In this document: in pieces, positions 1 through 10,519 of the stretch
Layout of the letters: every line of letters starts with the position of its first letter
How positions within the stretch are numbered: position 1 is the first letter of the stretch
Source of the DNA: Apodospora peruviana
Taxonomy: Eukaryota; Ascomycota; Sordariomycetes; Sordariales; Lasiosphaeriaceae
Direction of reading: 5' to 3'
Assembly (NCBI GenBank): GCA_033439685.1
Contig: JAUEDM010000003.1
Location: 2,944,001-3,008,000, forward strand
Length of the DNA: 64,000 nt
The notes under the pieces: generated by a model
Databases searched by the model: none
The model's input: only the letters and a program-made list of their open reading frames with translations
Told to the model about the DNA's origin: nothing
Program-made: the position numbers and the translations under genes

Positions 1-428
1 TTGCAGTAGCTAAGAATTGAGCTGACCTCGGCAGTCGAGCCGGGCTTGAGGACCAGCTTGCAGTGGCCGCGGTACTTGCGCATCCAGTCGGCGTTGAAGG
101 GCTCGATATCATCGGCGGCATTGTCGTTGGTCACGCCATCGATAATGGCCGATTCGCTGCCCAAGACGCCCTTGAAATAGGCAACATGCTCCTGCCTGAG
201 CTGACTGTATCGACTATCTCTCTTCAGTTCTGGATATGTCTCGCTGCTGAATTTGACCTGCGCAGCTTGACGAGGTGCTGTCTGGTGTAACCATCCCGAA
301 CGTGTAGTGCTCAAACACCGCGCGTGAGATCGCGGCAGTGGTTGCACTCTCCCCAATCTTGTGGCGGCAGTTGGACCTCTTGTCGCAAGTCTCGCCAGAG
401 CAGGTGCTCTCGTGCATCGTGAGGCCAT
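1..428 (-). CDS. D-2-hydroxyglutarate / D-lactate dehydrogenase, mitochondrial (N-terminal part, cut by window edge)
   Basis: The reverse strand from the ATG at 428-426 stays open to base 1, giving 142 codons without a stop. The first ~60 residues are rich in Arg, Ala, Ser and Thr with almost no acidic residues, as in a mitochondrial presequence. The rest reads like the start of the FAD-linked oxidase family that includes yeast Dld2/Dld3 and human D2HGDH: a YFKGVLG segment, then EPFNADWMRKYRG and KLVLKPGSTAEVSSIL. The WMRKYRG motif and the following strand mark the entry to the PCMH-type FAD-binding domain. Family members oxidise D-2-hydroxyglutarate or D-lactate. The catalytic C-terminal half lies outside the window, so the substrate cannot be decided. 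The gene is divergent from the proteasome gene at 1083, and no intron is visible in this part. Confidence 0.85.
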   Translation of the reverse strand, partial: MASRCTRAPALARLATRGPTAATRLGRVQPLPRSHARCLSTTRSGWLHQTAPRQAAQVKFSSETYPELKRDSRYSQLRQEHVAYFKGVLGSESAIIDGVTNDNAADDIEPFNADWMRKYRGHCKLVLKPGSTAEVSSILSYC

Positions 429-1082
429 CGTTCCTCACTTGCGACTACCGGATCGGGTGTGTTGAGCGTTGATGGTGTTGCGGATAGAATAAGCAACCAA
501 CTTCTGGCAAGATGCGAGATAGTCGGACTATACAGTAGTACGAATGTCCCGTAGTCCCGTGGCAGTATAGGAATATAGGCCTTGGAACTTTCAAGTTGAA
601 ATAAGCAATTCAAAATTTGTGAAACACTGCACAGCTCGGAGCTTGGCTGGACGGATCTGGACAAAAAACTCTCAATGACGTGAACCGATCTCGGGGATCG
701 GTACAGGAGACACCAAACAAGTCGCGACACTACATTTACTACTGCTAACATCACCTGTTGACGGCCCCCAGATCTGTAGAGTGCCAGGTGCCACCGCGGA
801 TACAATAGGGTTGGGGTTATCCCCGCAACCTCAACTCGTCCATGTCTGCTTGAACTCGTGGGTCCGAGCTTTTCAGGAGCTCTCCTCAGCTGCAGCCTGC
901 CAGGGAGCTCGTCGTCACAGCTTCGCAGCCTGCATCCCCGTCAACGTCCCCAAACAACCCAGCCTCAATCACGACCGCACAATCGCACTTTCTCGAACCT
1001 CCCACAACGCCAGCATACTTTGAACTGACGACGAGCCTAAACTATCAAATTAACCTCCTCAGCCGTTTGCTCTCCAAAAATC
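429..1082. promoter_or_regulatory. Divergent promoter region, dehydrogenase / proteasome alpha4
   Basis: About 650 bp between two head-to-head genes. I see no coding sequence beyond chance ORFs. The reverse strand of 789-795 reads GGTGGCA, the core of the yeast proteasome-associated control element bound by Rpn4. It is only a partial match and lies about 290 bp upstream of the proteasome start. The stretch just before the proteasome ATG is rich in CAA/CTC, as in a fungal leader. Confidence 0.5.
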
Positions 1083-2157
1083 ATGGCGTCGGGATATGAT
1101 AGAGCGCTCTCAGGTAAGTCCCGCGCTCGATTTGATCCGCGCTTAGCATTTCAAGGAAGCGATCGCTAACATGTCTCCTCTACAGTTTTCAGGTCCGTTT
1201 GCATTTCGAATAACATCCACCAAGTTCGCGACTGACCTCCCATCTTTAGTCCCGATGGACACGTCTTCCAGGTCGAATATGCCGGCGAGGCTGTGAAGCG
1301 AGGTACGCGCATGCAACTTCGCGAAAACTATCTTCCTGTCATTCAACACCTAACCCGGCTTCTCTATAGGAACCTGCGCGGTGGGCGTCAAGGGCAAGGA
1401 CGTCGTCGTTCTCGGTTGTGAGAAGCGATCGGCCATGAAGCTACAAGACACGCGTATTACGCCCTCCAAGATCGGCAACATCGACACCCACGTGTGCCTC
1501 GCCTTCGCCGGACTGAACGCCGACGCCAGAATCCTGGTCGACAAGGCACGGTTAGAAGCCCAGTCCCACCGACTCAACCTCGAGGACCCGGTCACGATCG
1601 AGTACATCACCAAGTACGTTGCCGGCGTGCAGCAGCGGTACACCCAGAGCGGTGGTGTCCGGCCGTTCGGCATCAGCACTCTGATTGTTGGTTTCGACAA
1701 CGGCAGCAAGACCCCGAGACTTTACCAGACCGAGCCCTCTGGCATTTATTCCGCGTGGTTGGTTGATCCTCATCTAGCCACCGTGTACATGTTTACTTAT
1801 TCCTTTTTTTTGGTGTAATTATACAGGAAAGCCAACGCGATCGGACGTTCTAGCAAAACCGTCCGCGAGTTTTTGGAGCGAAACTACAAGGAGGATATGG
1901 ACCGCGAGGCGACCGTACGCCTTGCCATCAAGTCGCTGCTCGAGGTCGTGCAGACGGGCGCCAAGAACATCGAGATCGCCATCATGGCCCCCGGCAAACT
2001 GATCGAGATGCTCCCCGTCGAGGACATCGAGAGCTACGTGAAGAACATCGAGCAAGAGAAGCAGGAGGAGGCGGCCAAGAAGAAGACGGGCCGAACCCCT
2101 GGCCAGGGGAGCGCTGCCATACTGACCAGAAGCCAAGACGAGCCTGGTGACCACTAG
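1083..2157 (+). CDS. PRE6: 20S proteasome subunit alpha4 (PRE6 / PSMA7 type)
   Basis: Five exons join to 810 nt (269 aa): 1083-1113, 1186-1192, 1250-1302, 1370-1757 and 1827-2157. The product begins MASGYDRALSVFSPDGHVFQVEYA, the alpha-subunit N-terminal signature that gates the 20S chamber. It continues with KLQDTRI, VCLAFAGLNADARIL, QSHRLNLEDPVT, RYTQSGGVRPFGIS and an EEIEKYV-like end, closest to PSMA7/Pre6 among the seven alpha types. Alpha subunits lack the catalytic N-terminal Thr and form the outer rings. Exon 2 is only 7 nt (TTTTCAG) but is required to encode the conserved VFS. The donor of intron 4 (GTTGGT at 1758) is weak. The C-terminal Lys/Glu tail is longer than in human PSMA7. The gene converges on the CHY zinc-finger gene. 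Confidence 0.95.
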
Positions 2158-2467
2158 GAGGGCGATGAACCAGCTAAAGGAGGCGAACGGTCTGACGTTC
2201 CGATGACGGGGGTGTGATCCGCCGCGCGCACGGGAGTTGTATGATAATACCACAGGCAGGCAGATGTTTTGGCGAATTGCATTCATAAAGCCTTTGCTTC
2301 AGAAGAATCCTCCAATGTTCCATCGTCTTTTTTTTCCGTCCGTTATGTGACTTGGGTATCCCGCTTCTAAAGAAATAAACTGCATCTCCGTCTGCAACCA
2401 ACACCTTGTATCCCTTCCGCTATTTACAACCGCTCCATATATCCCGCTTTCCAGTCCGACGGGTTGT
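2158..2467. other. Convergent 3' region, proteasome alpha4 / CHY zinc finger
   Basis: 310 bp between two stop codons. It holds only 3' untranslated sequence of the flanking genes, with a T-run near 2328. No gene or repeat is seen. Confidence 0.5.
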
Positions 2468-2971
2468 TCAGCCAAGCTTATCGGCGTCCAGATCCGGATC
2501 AAAGATGGTCCGCCCCTTGTCATTCTTGACGCGCTCGTCCTTGATCATGCGGTTATCCACCCGGGCGTCTTCGCCCTCGACCCTGAGCGCGGCTTTCGGC
2601 GTGACGGCCTCGAGGACGAAGTGGTTGTCGCAGTGCGGGCAGTACTCGTCGGCCTCCTCGAACTCCGTCCCATCCTTCCGGAAACACTTTTTGCACTTTT
2701 TACAGGCAAAGATCATCTCGAGCTTTTTCATGAGCGGGTGGGTTTCTTGCTCGGCGTGGCATTCTGCGCAGTCGAACCATTTCTTGCCTGACGGATGGAT
2801 AATTTAGTCATTTTGGCGGTTTAGGTCGGCAGGTGAGAAAGACGTACAACATGGTGACCGGATCGATACCTGTGCGTTGAGAATGTGTTTGCTAGAGAGA
2901 AGTCATCGAGTGTTAGGCGCATTAGTTATAAACAGATGGTTTGTCTTGGGTCATGTTCCGCCGTACCACAT
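2468..2971 (-). CDS. CHY-type zinc-finger protein (Hot13-related)
   Basis: Reading the reverse strand, three exons (2971-2967, 2891-2848, 2787-2468) join to 369 nt (122 aa). The first coding exon is just ATGTG. The product starts MCKHILNAQVSIRSPCC, continues KKWFDCAECHAEQETHPL, and then has CKKC and CPHC pairs. These evenly spaced Cys/His pairs define the CHY zinc finger, which is also found in yeast Hot13 and in Pirh2-like E3 ligases. Hot13 acts in the mitochondrial intermembrane space and keeps Mia40 zinc-free; whether this protein does the same is not shown by the sequence. The ~45 C-terminal residues are highly charged. Intron ends are GT/AG with good donors (GTACGG, GTACGT). The gene is divergent from XPB. 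Confidence 0.8.
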
Positions 2972-3566
2972 GATGGATAGTCTTCTGGATATCTGGTGGC
3001 CAGGGGAGGGAGAGAGACGTGAGGTCCGGTCTTTTTCAAGTATATGACTCTCGGTCGACTTGGTTGAATCTGAGGTTTCTTCTCTTATGTTTGGTTTGGG
3101 GATCTAAAATGTTGTCCGGCTCTCCATCGCCGATGATCAGTGGTTTCATCCCCTCAGGAACATTCTAGTGTGGGGTTCACCACTTCCGCGCTTTCAGCGG
3201 GGGCGGCGGTAATTCTTAGCGCGGTCGCCCTGCAGCAGAACCCACCGGCTTGCAATCTGGTGGCTACCTGGTAACTCCGACCCCTGTCTGCGGCAGGGCA
3301 AAAGTGGATTACTAAGTGTTCAGGCAGGCAACTGATGTGAGTGAATGATGAATCCAGTCCCATCCCGCCTACAAAGGCATTCATTCCACTTCCCTCGTTT
3401 CAACATCCAACTTTGTCGGTCCAAACACAACTTGCCACTCCGCAAGCTGCCAATCGTCCACAACGCCTGAACATAGCGTTGGTGATTGCGCACCCGATCT
3501 CTGTTCGTTGTCGATATTAGATCTACGCAACAGCATTTCTCAAAAGAGACTCGGGCTCAATCGGAC
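2972..3566. promoter_or_regulatory. Divergent promoter region, CHY zinc finger / XPB
   Basis: About 595 bp between head-to-head starts. No coding sequence is recognised. The last ~150 bp before XPB are CAA/CTC-rich leader. An in-frame ATG at 3486 lies in this leader; the XPB entry explains why the downstream ATG is preferred. Confidence 0.45.
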
Positions 3567-6125
3567 ATGCCGCCCAAGAGGAAAGCGGCGCCGGCTGCTG
3601 GCGGTGCTGCGAAAGCCGGCCGCACCTCTGCCTTGTCAACTCCTGGTCCGGCCACGCCGCGCAGTCTCGATAGCTCCGTCATGTCGGATGGCGATGACGA
3701 CTTCGACGAGGATGTTCCCGAGAGCCAGAAGGCGCACGAGGAGTTACTCGGCCAAGAGGCCGAGGAGTTTGTGAATAGCTGGGCCATCACGAGCAATCGT
3801 TTTCAAAAGGAAAAGGCTTTCAATCACGACTCGGCATCTGCCTATTTCGGCAAGCGGGACTTCTCCTACCTAAAATTGAAGCCCGATCATCAAAACCGCC
3901 CACTTTTTATTGATCCCGAGAAAGGCGTCATAGTCTTGGAGTGCTTTTCACCTCTGGCCGAGCAAGCCAAGGATTTCTTAGTTACTATCGCGGAGCCGAA
4001 GAGTCGCCCTGAGTTCCTCCATGAGTATCATCTGACTACGCACAGTCTTTACGCCGCTGTCTCTGTTGGGCTTAATCCCCAAGACATCATAAATACCTTG
4101 GACCGGTTTTTGAAGACACCGCTCCCGCCATCCGTTCGAAGCTACATTGAGTTATGGACAAAGAGTTATGGAAAGGTGAAGCTCGTACTCAAGAACAACA
4201 AGTACTTCGTAGAGAGCATAGACGCAGCATTATTACAGAAATTACTTCGCGACGAGGTGATTGGCAAGCTCCGGGTCCACGGGTCCCAGGAGATCACCAC
4301 TAGTTACGCGCCTACCATGGGCGGTCTCGTCATTCCTGGCACTCAGAACGCTGCTGGTGTGAACCAGGCCATGAACCAGGCCAATTTGAAGCAAGCAGCC
4401 AAGAAGCCGGGTGAAAAGGGAGAGGCTGCGAATGAGGCCGAGCTCTACGCCACCCTCAACGAAGAAGACGAAGAAGACGACAAAGAAGCCGTCTATTCCT
4501 TCGAGATCGAGGACGTCTCGGTCGAGACGGTGCAGAAGCGTTGTCTCGAACTACAGTATCCCATCCTAGAAGAGTACGACTTCAGGAACGACGACATGAA
4601 CCCGAACCTGGAGATCGATCTTCGTCCAAACACCCAAATCCGACCGTATCAGGAGCGCAGCCTAAGCAAGATGTTTGGTAACGGTCGAGCCAAGAGTGGC
4701 ATCATCGTCCTGCCTTGTGGGGCCGGCAAGACACTGGTTGGCATCACCGCGGCCTGCACGATCAAGAAAGGTGTCATCGTGCTCTGCACGAGCTCCATGT
4801 CGGTCGTTCAATGGCGCCAGGAATTCTTGAAGTGGTCCAACATCAACCCCGATGACATCGCCGTCTTCACTGCCGACAACAAGAGCAAGTTCACGGGCAG
4901 CACGGGCATCATCGTCACGACGTACTCCATGGTGACAAACAACCGAGAACGTTCCCACGACTCCAAGAAGATGATGGACTTCCTCAGGGGCCGAGAATGG
5001 GGCTTGATGCTCTTGGACGAGGTACACGTCGTGCCTGCCAATATCTTCAGACGAGTCATCTCGTCTATCAAGTCACATTCTAAACTCGGCTTGACGGCGA
5101 CCCTACTCAGAGAGGATGACAAGATCTCTCACTTGAACTTTCTCATCGGCCCCAAGCTTTACGAAGCGAATTGGATGGAGCTGTCAAAAGCTGGCCATAT
5201 TGCCCGAGTTCAGTGCGCTGAAGTGTGGTGTCCGATGCCCACTGAATTTTATGATGAGTACCTGCGGGCCAACGCTCGGATGAAGCGGACTCTGTACGCG
5301 ATGAATCCGCGGAAGTTTCAGGCCTGTCAATATCTCATCAATTATCACGAGGCGCGCGGCGACAAGATCATCGTCTTCTCGGATGAGCTCTACTCCCTCA
5401 AGCAGTATGCACTCAAACTCCAGAAAGCCTACATCTACGGTGGCACCAGCCAGCAGGAGCGCATGCGGGTCCTCGAGAATTTCCAGCACAACCCCAAGGT
5501 GAACACACTCTTCTTGTCCAAGATTGGCGATACATCACTTGATCTTCCTGAGGCTACGTGCCTCATTCAGATCTCGTCCCATTTTGGCTCTCGTCGTCAA
5601 GAGGCCCAGCGTCTTGGCCGCATTCTGCGAGCCAAGCGCCGAAACGACGAGGGATTCAACGCCTTCTTCTACTCTCTCGTATCGAAGGATACGCAAGAGA
5701 TGTACTACTCGTCCAAGCGGCAGGCCTTCCTGGTTGACCAGGGTTATGCCTTCAAGGTCATCACGCAGCTTGCCAACATCGAGAACACGCCCGATCTGGC
5801 GTTCGCCACGCCGCAGGAGCGGCGCGAGCTGCTCCAGAAAACGCTGGTGGAGAACGAGAAGACCGGCGGGGAGAGTGATGTGGAGAATGATGATTTGTTT
5901 GGCAAGGTGAGCAGAGCTGGAAAGAAGAAGGGGGCTGTCCGTCGCACTGCCGGTACGCTCGGCGAGCTCAGCGGTGGCCAGGACATGGCGTACATTGAGC
6001 AGAATAAGGCTGCCAATAGGGGACTGAAGAAGGACAAGAAGGCGAACCAGAGCGCATTCTTCAAGAAGATTACGAGGGAGAAGGAGAAGGCTCGGGTGGC
6101 GGCCAGGGCGGCGGCTGGGAATTGA
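3567..6125 (+). CDS. SSL2: TFIIH DNA translocase/helicase XPB (Ssl2/Rad25)
   Basis: A single exon of 852 aa from MPPKRKAAP. The product is the 3'-5' ATPase of TFIIH that opens promoters and acts in nucleotide excision repair. An in-frame ATG 81 bp upstream (3486) would add 27 residues that look like leader translation, so I take 3567 with its basic nuclear-type start. Visible motifs: the damage-recognition-like N-terminal part (about 90-260), Walker A PCGAGKT (~383), the family-specific DEVH box (LLDEVHVV, ~483), the RED motif (LLREDD, ~514), and helicase motif VI QRLGRILRAKR (~680). The acidic linker (EEDEEDDKE) before the helicase core and the Lys-rich C-terminus are typical of fungal XPB. 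Length agrees with yeast Ssl2 (843 aa). Confidence 0.97.
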   Translation: MPPKRKAAPAAGGAAKAGRTSALSTPGPATPRSLDSSVMSDGDDDFDEDVPESQKAHEELLGQEAEEFVNSWAITSNRFQKEKAFNHDSASAYFGKRDFSYLKLKPDHQNRPLFIDPEKGVIVLECFSPLAEQAKDFLVTIAEPKSRPEFLHEYHLTTHSLYAAVSVGLNPQDIINTLDRFLKTPLPPSVRSYIELWTKSYGKVKLVLKNNKYFVESIDAALLQKLLRDEVIGKLRVHGSQEITTSYAPTMGGLVIPGTQNAAGVNQAMNQANLKQAAKKPGEKGEAANEAELYATLNEEDEEDDKEAVYSFEIEDVSVETVQKRCLELQYPILEEYDFRNDDMNPNLEIDLRPNTQIRPYQERSLSKMFGNGRAKSGIIVLPCGAGKTLVGITAACTIKKGVIVLCTSSMSVVQWRQEFLKWSNINPDDIAVFTADNKSKFTGSTGIIVTTYSMVTNNRERSHDSKKMMDFLRGREWGLMLLDEVHVVPANIFRRVISSIKSHSKLGLTATLLREDDKISHLNFLIGPKLYEANWMELSKAGHIARVQCAEVWCPMPTEFYDEYLRANARMKRTLYAMNPRKFQACQYLINYHEARGDKIIVFSDELYSLKQYALKLQKAYIYGGTSQQERMRVLENFQHNPKVNTLFLSKIGDTSLDLPEATCLIQISSHFGSRRQEAQRLGRILRAKRRNDEGFNAFFYSLVSKDTQEMYYSSKRQAFLVDQGYAFKVITQLANIENTPDLAFATPQERRELLQKTLVENEKTGGESDVENDDLFGKVSRAGKKKGAVRRTAGTLGELSGGQDMAYIEQNKAANRGLKKDKKANQSAFFKKITREKEKARVAARAAAGN

Positions 6126-8169
6126 TTTCGTTTCCGGCCGGCTTGGTTGGGTCATACTCTATGATGTGTATATTTTGATTAGTGTTTTGGCTGTATTCCT
6201 TTTTTGCGGTTTACGTTCAAATGATACACATGGAGTTTAGTATCAAGGTAGACTAAGCCTGTCTTATGGTGGAGGCATGGGCAATTGGAATTATGCGATA
6301 GGGTTATCCAGGCATTACAGTAGCCTGGACCGGAGTATAGACAATCAAATTGTCTCAGTCTCTCTGGCTGGCTTTGATCGCGGGGGACGTGCCGGAGTCG
6401 ACTTCCTGGTGGGAGTCGACCAGATCACACACAGAAACGAAAATACGTTATTTCCGATATCTTGCTGCTATGGATATCCGTTCACCGGGCATACTAATGT
6501 ATCTGTGCTGGGTACTATCGATGCATGCTCGACTGTAAATCCTTGTCGCTGTTAGTATTTGGTTGGCGTAATCTTATGTCGTTCCCGTTTCCGTTCTCGT
6601 GGTTGTTTTCTATTTGGCTCTCATCTCGCACTTAGATGTTTAGGCACGGAATAGAGCTTCATGATCCTAGGGTACCGTATGCATAGCCGCAACAGCCAAA
6701 ACCTCAGATAACATATTTACGGAAAGACGCTACATGATACATACCTGATCTAGTACTAGCCACTTATATAGGTACAATCCAAGTACAATGTGAGTACTTA
6801 CTTAGGTACTTACCTATCTGTCTCTCTAACTCAACCACCGTAGGAAGGCGTATACCCGGTTTAAAGGAAACCCCGATAGAAATCTCTTAAAGCAGCTCGA
6901 ATGATATCACCAGTTTGATTCGTGTTGTGGCTAGAAAAACTGACGTCCTAGGCTTCTCTTCAACAAGGTCGTAATTAGAGTACGCATCTGTGGGTGATGC
7001 TTCCAACTGAATAGCCTGTCTTTGATTAACATCATTCTTCTCAATATCCTTAAGGTACTGAATATTCCTAACTTGACGCTTCCTCACGACATCTAGGTGT
7101 GTTCTCTCCCTCTTATTGAAAAGAATGACCGCAATTATCATTAAAGATGCGGATTGGCTCCTCTAGTGAATAGTATAATCTCGCGTAACAGACTGTTTTG
7201 TCAACAATATATCTATACTAGTGCCCAGTCAAGTAACCTCTCTAAATAATGAGAACGCCTGAAGACAGCCTTTGAAGTACCTGTACCCATGTGACGGCGT
7301 CGCACAATGACCCACACCACTGAGCTAACCTTCCCATTATAAAAGGATGTCGAATTCCAAGTTGACAAGGCTTAGAATACTGTGGATTATATACTGCATA
7401 ACGCCACGCCATGACAACCCGCTCCATAATACCTTCCCTAGGCCTAAACTGCTTGCCCCATCTCCCTTCCTTCTACCCGATTCTGGCTAACCTTGCTTAT
7501 TTATTTATTCAATCATCTTACTCCAGCCATCTGGATATCTTCCCAATAACGAAAGGCAGCAGCAAACCGCTTGTAAAATACCACCCCTACCTACCTACCT
7601 TACGGAGTATCTCTCAATTTCTCTGACCTAGGTACCGACATATATACACAATTTTAACAACAGAAAATCAGGGCAAACTCATTCTTCATTCTGTCCACCC
7701 TAAAAACACACCAGAATATATCTATCTACATCACCCACATCTCCAAATCCAAGAGCCGTGCGGAAACACTCCACATTCCTCGGTTCTCATCCGTCATCAT
7801 CATACCCAACCTTGCCATGCCAAAACCTACGGGGTATATCGATAAGGGGGAGCAAGGTATCCTCCCTTCCACACTTGCTTACTCGTATCCCGGCAGCAAA
7901 CAACCGCCCCCCCCCCCCCCCAAAACAAAAAAAACTAAAAAAACTAAAAAAACTCCAGTTGCCTCTCATGCACTAGCCTGCCAAAGCAACCTAGGTAAAT
8001 CGCATACATGGAGCTATATATAACCGAAAGCCAAAAAACACCAAGATATTCCGATATCTACTATGCTAGAGATCCGTTCTAGTAGGTTCCAATAAACCTT
8101 GCCTTGGTTGGTTTATATGCGTGCGCCCCCAATGCTTCTGACACAAAGAAATAATAATTATAAATGTTT
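6126..8169. other. AT-rich intergenic region between XPB and the CBM48-like gene
   Basis: About 2 kb between two 3' ends. It contains XPB 3' sequence, then an AT-rich segment (about 6640-7430) with many TAGGTACTTACC-type motifs and a TACGGAGTAT at 7601. The only longer ORF (6887-7141, reverse, 84 codons) resembles nothing I know. At 7907-7921 there is a run of 15 C followed by three A7-8CT units. A tRNA A-box-like segment on the reverse strand lies at 7309-7331. No gene is supported. Confidence 0.5.
7907..7953. repeat. C15 homopolymer followed by (A7-8CT)x3 microsatellite
   Basis: Direct reading shows 15 consecutive C (7907-7921), a short A-rich joint, then three units of seven or eight A plus CT ending near 7953. 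It lies about 220 bp beyond the stop of the gene at 8170. Length is likely variable between strains and prone to sequencing error. Confidence 0.9.
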
Positions 8170-10519
8170 TCACGAAATGCTTTTGCCACGAATGACATCA
8201 GCCATCCAGCCCAACTCGTTCATCAGGTCATCTAGACCCGAGTTCGGGATGGGGCTGGTGAGAAGCGAAGTATTCCCCATAGGAAGAGCATCGTCCGTGC
8301 CGCCCCGCGCGACGACCGCCGGGGAGCCGAGCGAAGACTGGTGATGACCAGACGGGACCACGACGCTCAGCTTACCAGCACCCCCCTGCTGGTGGTGATC
8401 CGCAGAAGACTGAGGCAGGCTGTACGTCGAGAGCGTCGCCGTCAGGTTCCTCGCAAACGAGTCGGCGTCGCTGGTGGGCGAGGTGATACCAAAGCTGCAC
8501 GATAAAGCGAGGTAGTCGTCCTCGTCTTGCCCGGCCACAAAATCTTCGTCTTCCTCGTCATCGGAGTGGTAGAATGAGGGCAGGGAGTTGGAGCCGGGAG
8601 AGCGAGGTGAGTTATGCGAGTAGAAGCTGGCGTCGGAGAAGGAGAAGCGTGATTGCGCGACAATCGGGGACAGTTGCTGCTGTGGGACGCAAGGCGGCGG
8701 CCGGGTAGGAGGAGCTGGCCCAGCAGGAGTCGCAAGTAACGTCGCTGCGAGGGAAACGACTGTCGGTGAAGGGGAAGGAGACATAGATCGAGGCGCTGGA
8801 GGTGGCGAGAGTCCGCCAAAGGCCAGGGTCTCCGACACAGCAGAGGTAGCGAAGTTGTCGTCGTCCTCATTTTCCTCCACGATATCCTCGGGGATGGCAA
8901 TGGCAGGCCGATCGGTCACTTGATATTCCTCCTCTTGTGGGAGGTCGTCAACCAAGAACCTGCGAAGCGATTCTGGAGAGATGTCTCTGGAGCGGCTTCC
9001 CTGGCTTCCTTCGCCTGCCCTAGAGCTGCGTTCATCTTCGGGCGACGGGGACTGGCAGCGATCCTTCAGAGAAGACGAGCTCGTTTTGCGACTGAATAGC
9101 TTCCGCGGTGAGAACGTCCACCCCGAGGCCGGCGACAACGACCTTGCCGAGCGTTTGTGCTGAACAAAAAGAGGCGCGCTCCCGACACGGCGCATAGTGG
9201 ACGTCTCTGATGGCACGGGAGGCGGAGGGCGAGGTGTGACGAACTTGTCCGCTGGGTTCATCGTCATGTACTTCTCCTCGCGCAAGGAGGTGAGGGAGGC
9301 ACTGCGCTTTCTTCCTGATTGCTCAACGGGCATCCAGAGGGTGTTGACAGTCTGACCGGGAAGATATGGGCAAGTATTTGTTGATGGCTCGGTTGGATCA
9401 TGTGTCTCGGCAGCGCCATCTAGCTCATACTGGAGGTCTTGGTTAGCAACAAGGGTTGAGAGACACTCATGGGCAACCGAGAGTTCTCACGTAATAGTAG
9501 TACATGTGCCCCATTTTAAGACCTCCATCCCGTCGTGGGGTGCTGCCAACATCGCCATCGCAGGTAATATCCTTGAAGGAGTGGCATCCACGCCATTGGC
9601 CGCCGTTACGTCGAACGTCGCGTTCCATTGTGTGAGCTCGAGAAAAATTGTCCCAGGACCCAACCAGATGGACCGTGTTTACTGAAGGATGCGTCTGTCT
9701 ACATAGTGTCAGTCATAATTCAGACGAAATTGCTCAATCATGCGATCCCATGTTGCTGGGTGCTCAGATAGAACGTGTCAGGGCTGAGATGAAGGAATGG
9801 AAGCTTCGTTGTCCGAATCCTTCGGATGACACGCCCGAAGCTCCCACTTGCTTGATCTGACATGACAGCAACAAGCTCGGGTGAGCACCCGTCTGGGACT
9901 AGCCAGGGGCGCAGACCACGATCCGACAACACATCAGATCCGTAACGGGAATTGAAGCCTAAAAGGCTCTAAGGCTGATGTTATACGGACATGCACAAGA
10001 CAACTCAGAAGGATACTTCCTCTCGAGTGGTTGTGCTTGAGAAAGCTCTTACAACCCCCAACCCAAAAGCCATGGATAAGGCTGAGGGTGAAGCCTGACG
10101 AGCAAGCCGACCATCCCATTACCGCCATACCCCCTTTCCCAGACCGAAACACGGCGGTGCTCAACTCACAGTAAGACGGGTGGTTTCTCCGTAAGAAGAG
10201 GATCGGATAACGACGAACTCGGGCGAGGGTGAAGTCAAGTATGCTCAGTGCCGGGCTGGGCGGGTGTAGTATAAAGGAGAGAAGTGAAGCAAAAGTATAG
10301 TTCAAAAGAAACTCACAGCATGAAGGTAAAGAGTGTTGTAGTCGGGTCCATGCCGTCTGTCGAAGATGACCTGCCGCGCTTGAGCGAGCAAGTCAAAGTC
10401 TGGTGCGGGCGGGGAAGAGATCTTATAAGTGAGCTTCACTGTAACTGTAAATTCGATATCCTTGCCCCGTTCGGCGGCTGCGTCTCGATGTTTGGTGGTA
10501 TTGCCAACGAAGCGAGCAT
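8170..10519 (-). CDS. Fungal protein with CBM48-like (glycogen-binding type) domain and disordered Ser/Pro-rich tail; apparent frameshift near start
   Basis: The large reverse-strand ORF (8170-9333) lacks its N-terminus. It continues in frame to an acceptor at 9430 and joins phase 0 to a 204-nt exon (9694-9491; donor GTGAGA), and then to an upstream exon ending at 10317 (donor GTGAGT) across a 622-nt intron. Exons 2-3 encode VHLVGSWDNFSRAHTMERD, then QWRGCHSF, then MYYYYYELDG, THDPTEPSTNTCPYLPGQ and NTLWMP. This order (G-S-W-x-N-F, Y-x-Y-x-x-D-G, H-D-P, final N-x-L) matches the AMPK-beta/CBM48 glycogen-binding fold. Exon 1 contains FDLLAQARQVIFDRRHGPDY. Its frame has no ATG; the only nearby ATG (10519) is one base out of frame and would join if the G4 run (C4 at 10465-10468 on the plus strand) had one more base. 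The last ~350 residues are low-complexity Ser/Pro/Asp. Function is unknown. I am fairly sure of exons 2-3 and less sure of exon 1. Confidence 0.65.

Noticed and set aside
3486..3566. 27-residue N-terminal extension of XPB
   Set aside because: The sequence looks like leader translation. The ATG at 3567 gives a typical basic XPB start and the usual length.
5535..6155. 206-codon reverse-strand frame
   Set aside because: Antisense to the conserved helicase C-terminal part of XPB; no recognisable domain.
6887..7141. 84-codon reverse ORF in the AT-rich segment
   Set aside because: Starts and ends without plausible splice context and resembles no family I know. It could be a decayed transposon fragment, but that cannot be shown here.
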